A stretch of 6,287 nucleotides of DNA from an uncultured Bacteroidales bacterium. GTDB lineage: Bacteria; Bacteroidota; Bacteroidia; Bacteroidales; Paludibacteraceae. The stretch spans positions 1 to 6,287 of the forward strand of contig CAMFEN010000064.1 in the NCBI GenBank assembly GCA_945949375.1, given 5' to 3'. Shown in pieces: positions 4,848 through 6,287 of this stretch. How positions within the stretch are numbered: position 1 is the stretch's first letter; the number at the start of each line of letters is the position of its first letter. The notes under the pieces are model-generated. The model searched no databases and had not been told where the DNA came from. It saw nothing but the letters and a program-made list of their open reading frames with translations. Both the position numbers and the translations under genes were made by a program.

Positions 4848-5693
4848 CTATATAGAAAGCCATGCTAATAGGACATAGAGCATATTGCAGAACCCCGTGG
4901 CGAGCAAACAGATATTGTATTGCTGTCCCCTCGCCCGAAGCACGCCTACCCATAGACCCAACAGCGGCAACAGAATCAGCATTGCCCAACTCAGCCCAAA
5001 TGCGCAGTAGGCAAACACGGGTGTGAGCAGGATGAGCAACAACATCGCCCATTCGCCCGCTCGTTTGCCAAAACGCACCACGAAGGTGCGTTTACCTGCG
5101 CCGCGGTCGGTTGCTTCATCGCGCAGGTTGTTAATCATCAAGACGCACATCGAGATCAAGCCGCAGACACTCCCTGTGAAGAAGGCACGCCCGTAAAGCA
5201 ACGCGCAACCTTGCAGATAGCATGTCCCCATGGTCGCTATCACGCCGTAATACAGATAGACAAAGATGTCGGCTATGCCTATATAACTCAGCGAGTGGTC
5301 GGTCGCCGTATAGAGCCACGCAAACAGCAAGGCACTCAGTCCGATGCCGAGAATAACCAATCCTCCTATATACACAAGCCATGCACCAGTGGTGAGCGCT
5401 ACACAGAGAGTGGCAAGGATGGCAAACAGCATCTGCCGCGCTGAGACCTCGCCTTCTGCCAATGCACGCTTAAAGCCGGCTCTACCTGCTTGGTCGGCAC
5501 CCTTCCGAAAATCGTAGTAATCGTTGATAAGATTGCTGAGCACTTGCAACGCCAAGGCGCACACTATCGTGATGATAGCCACGCTCCACACACAAGGAGT
5601 GGGGCTGACCAACAGTCCTATGCCGACAGGGCAGAGGGATGCAAACAACGTCTGAGGACGGATGACGCGAAGCCAAAGAAGAAAGCGTTTCAT
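4848..5693 (-). CDS. menA: 1,4-dihydroxy-2-naphthoate polyprenyltransferase
   Basis: This UbiA-superfamily integral membrane enzyme attaches the polyprenyl chain to 1,4-dihydroxy-2-naphthoate, giving demethylmenaquinone. The 281 residues are dominated by hydrophobic helices (about eight or nine). Both Mg-diphosphate-binding aspartate motifs are intact: NDYYDFRKGADQ at residues 57-68 (family NDxxDxxxGxD) and NNLRDEATDRGAGKRT at 188-203 (family NxxRDxxxDxxxGKxT). The second motif, with the GKRTFVVRFG continuation, is typical of MenA rather than of UbiA or chlorophyll synthases. The start ATG (5693-5691) overlaps the TGA stop of the upstream methyltransferase as ATGA, so the two are probably translationally coupled. 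Pairing with menG, the next step in the pathway, supports the assignment. Lipoquinone product is inferred from family and context. Confidence 0.94.
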   Translation of the reverse strand: MKRFLLWLRVIRPQTLFASLCPVGIGLLVSPTPCVWSVAIITIVCALALQVLSNLINDYYDFRKGADQAGRAGFKRALAEGEVSARQMLFAILATLCVALTTGAWLVYIGGLVILGIGLSALLFAWLYTATDHSLSYIGIADIFVYLYYGVIATMGTCYLQGCALLYGRAFFTGSVCGLISMCVLMINNLRDEATDRGAGKRTFVVRFGKRAGEWAMLLLILLTPVFAYCAFGLSWAMLILLPLLGLWVGVLRARGQQYNICLLATGFCNMLYVLLAWLSI

Positions 5694-6287
5694 AGTTTAG
5701 TGGCACGATAAACGGTGGTAATTCCCCATGTGAGCGGCTCGAAGTGAATATCTGTGAAGCCTGCTGTGCGCAACTGCTGCACAAACGCTTCGCCATAGCA
5801 GAACTCTTTGACGGAACGATGGAGGTAGGTATAAGCGTCTTTGTCGCGGCTGATAAATCGCCCGATTAGGGGGAGAATACGCGTGAAATAGAGGTCGTAT
5901 AGCCAACGGATGAGGGGGCGGGTGGGGTAGGAGAACTCCAAGATGACAAGCGACCCTCCGCTTTTTAGCACGCGGTACATCTCAGAAAGACCCGCGTGAA
6001 GATTGCTAAAATTGCGGCAACCGTATGCGCAAGTAACACCATCAAAACAATTGTCTGCAAAAGGCATCGCTTGGGCATCAGCCGTTAGGAATGTGGCGGA
6101 ATAGCCATACCGTTGCAGTTTCTTCTTGCCGATAGCCATCATCTGCTCCGACAGGTCTATCCCCACCACCGTTTGTGCTTTATGCCGGCGAAACATCTCC
6201 AGCGTCAAATCCGCAGTGCCGATAGCCACATCCAGCACCTCCCTCAGTGCTGGCATGCCCGCGATGGCTTTCTTGCGCCAATAGCGG
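5690..6287 (-). CDS. menG: Demethylmenaquinone methyltransferase (C-terminal part, cut by window edge)
   Basis: This S-adenosylmethionine-dependent UbiE/MenG family enzyme methylates demethylmenaquinone to menaquinone. The open frame runs past the internal Met at 6256 to the window end, adding RYWRKKAIAG, which matches the RxWRKKA segment preceding motif I in the family; the true start is therefore upstream of the window. In the visible 198 residues: motif I LDVAIGTADL (18-27); the acidic residue and neighbours GIDLSEQMMAIGKKK (42-56); AQAMPFADNCFDGVTCAYG (71-89); the family signature GCRNFSNLHAGLSEMYRVLK (89-108), then GGSLVILEFSYP; PLIGRFISRDKDAYTYL (139-155); and the C-terminal LTWGITTVYRATK. 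The second Gly of the usual GTG in motif I is Ala (GTA), a conservative variant. Its TGA overlaps the menA start codon. Confidence 0.94.
   Translation of the reverse strand, partial: RYWRKKAIAGMPALREVLDVAIGTADLTLEMFRRHKAQTVVGIDLSEQMMAIGKKKLQRYGYSATFLTADAQAMPFADNCFDGVTCAYGCRNFSNLHAGLSEMYRVLKSGGSLVILEFSYPTRPLIRWLYDLYFTRILPLIGRFISRDKDAYTYLHRSVKEFCYGEAFVQQLRTAGFTDIHFEPLTWGITTVYRATKL

Noticed and set aside
4696..5052. 118-codon minus-strand frame overlapping the menA 3' end
   Set aside because: It lies mostly in another frame of menA and runs into the repeat region; no domain seen.
1..6287. tRNA, rRNA, insertion sequence or phage genes
   Set aside because: I saw no cloverleaf-like sequence, transposase motif, terminal inverted repeats flanking a gene, or phage structural or integrase signatures on either strand.

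Overview
The window looks like chromosomal DNA from a member of the Bacteroidota, most likely the order Bacteroidales. Two promoters have the Bacteroidota layout: a TTG at about -33, exactly 20 nt, then TATCTTTG at about -7. Genes lack convincing Shine-Dalgarno sequences. Base composition is moderately GC-rich, and the gene content (indolepyruvate:ferredoxin oxidoreductase, menaquinone synthesis) suits an anaerobic or microaerobic fermenter. The genus cannot be fixed from this window.

Layout: (1) bases 1-417, minus strand: the first 139 residues of iorA, cut by the window edge. It follows closely behind (2) an RluA-family pseudouridine synthase, 446-1126 minus. The 28-base spacer between them contains a 7-nt tandem repeat. 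(3) Bases 1127-1417 form a divergent control region. It has two nearly matching outward-facing promoters, a 7-bp dyad, and a 4-unit 11-bp repeat that places A-tracts once per helical turn. (4) Plus strand, 1418-4550: a three-gene run of a C_GCAxxG_C_C-type cysteine protein, an MFS transporter and a dihydrolipoamide dehydrogenase. A 72-nt gap holding a strong hairpin separates the first two genes. The last two are adjacent, and overlap if the earlier start of lpd is used. (5) Bases 4551-4847 are a convergent intergenic region with a small hairpin, a long bidirectional terminator and what looks like dispersed-repeat DNA. (6) Minus strand, 4848-6287: menA and the 3' part of menG/ubiE, with a 4-nt ATGA overlap and menG upstream. 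They encode the last two steps of menaquinone synthesis (prenylation, then C-methylation). The sequence stops before the menG start.

Most of the window is recognisable housekeeping metabolism. The most unusual part is the plus-strand trio. A small, poorly understood multi-cysteine protein is linked to a membrane transporter and to a disulfide oxidoreductase that has no 2-oxoacid dehydrogenase or glycine-cleavage partner nearby. This could be a redox-linked transport module, but that is inference from gene order and cysteine content only. The second point of interest is the phased A-tract array between the divergent promoters. Two apparent upstream TTG starts fall inside promoter elements and should not be used as gene starts.
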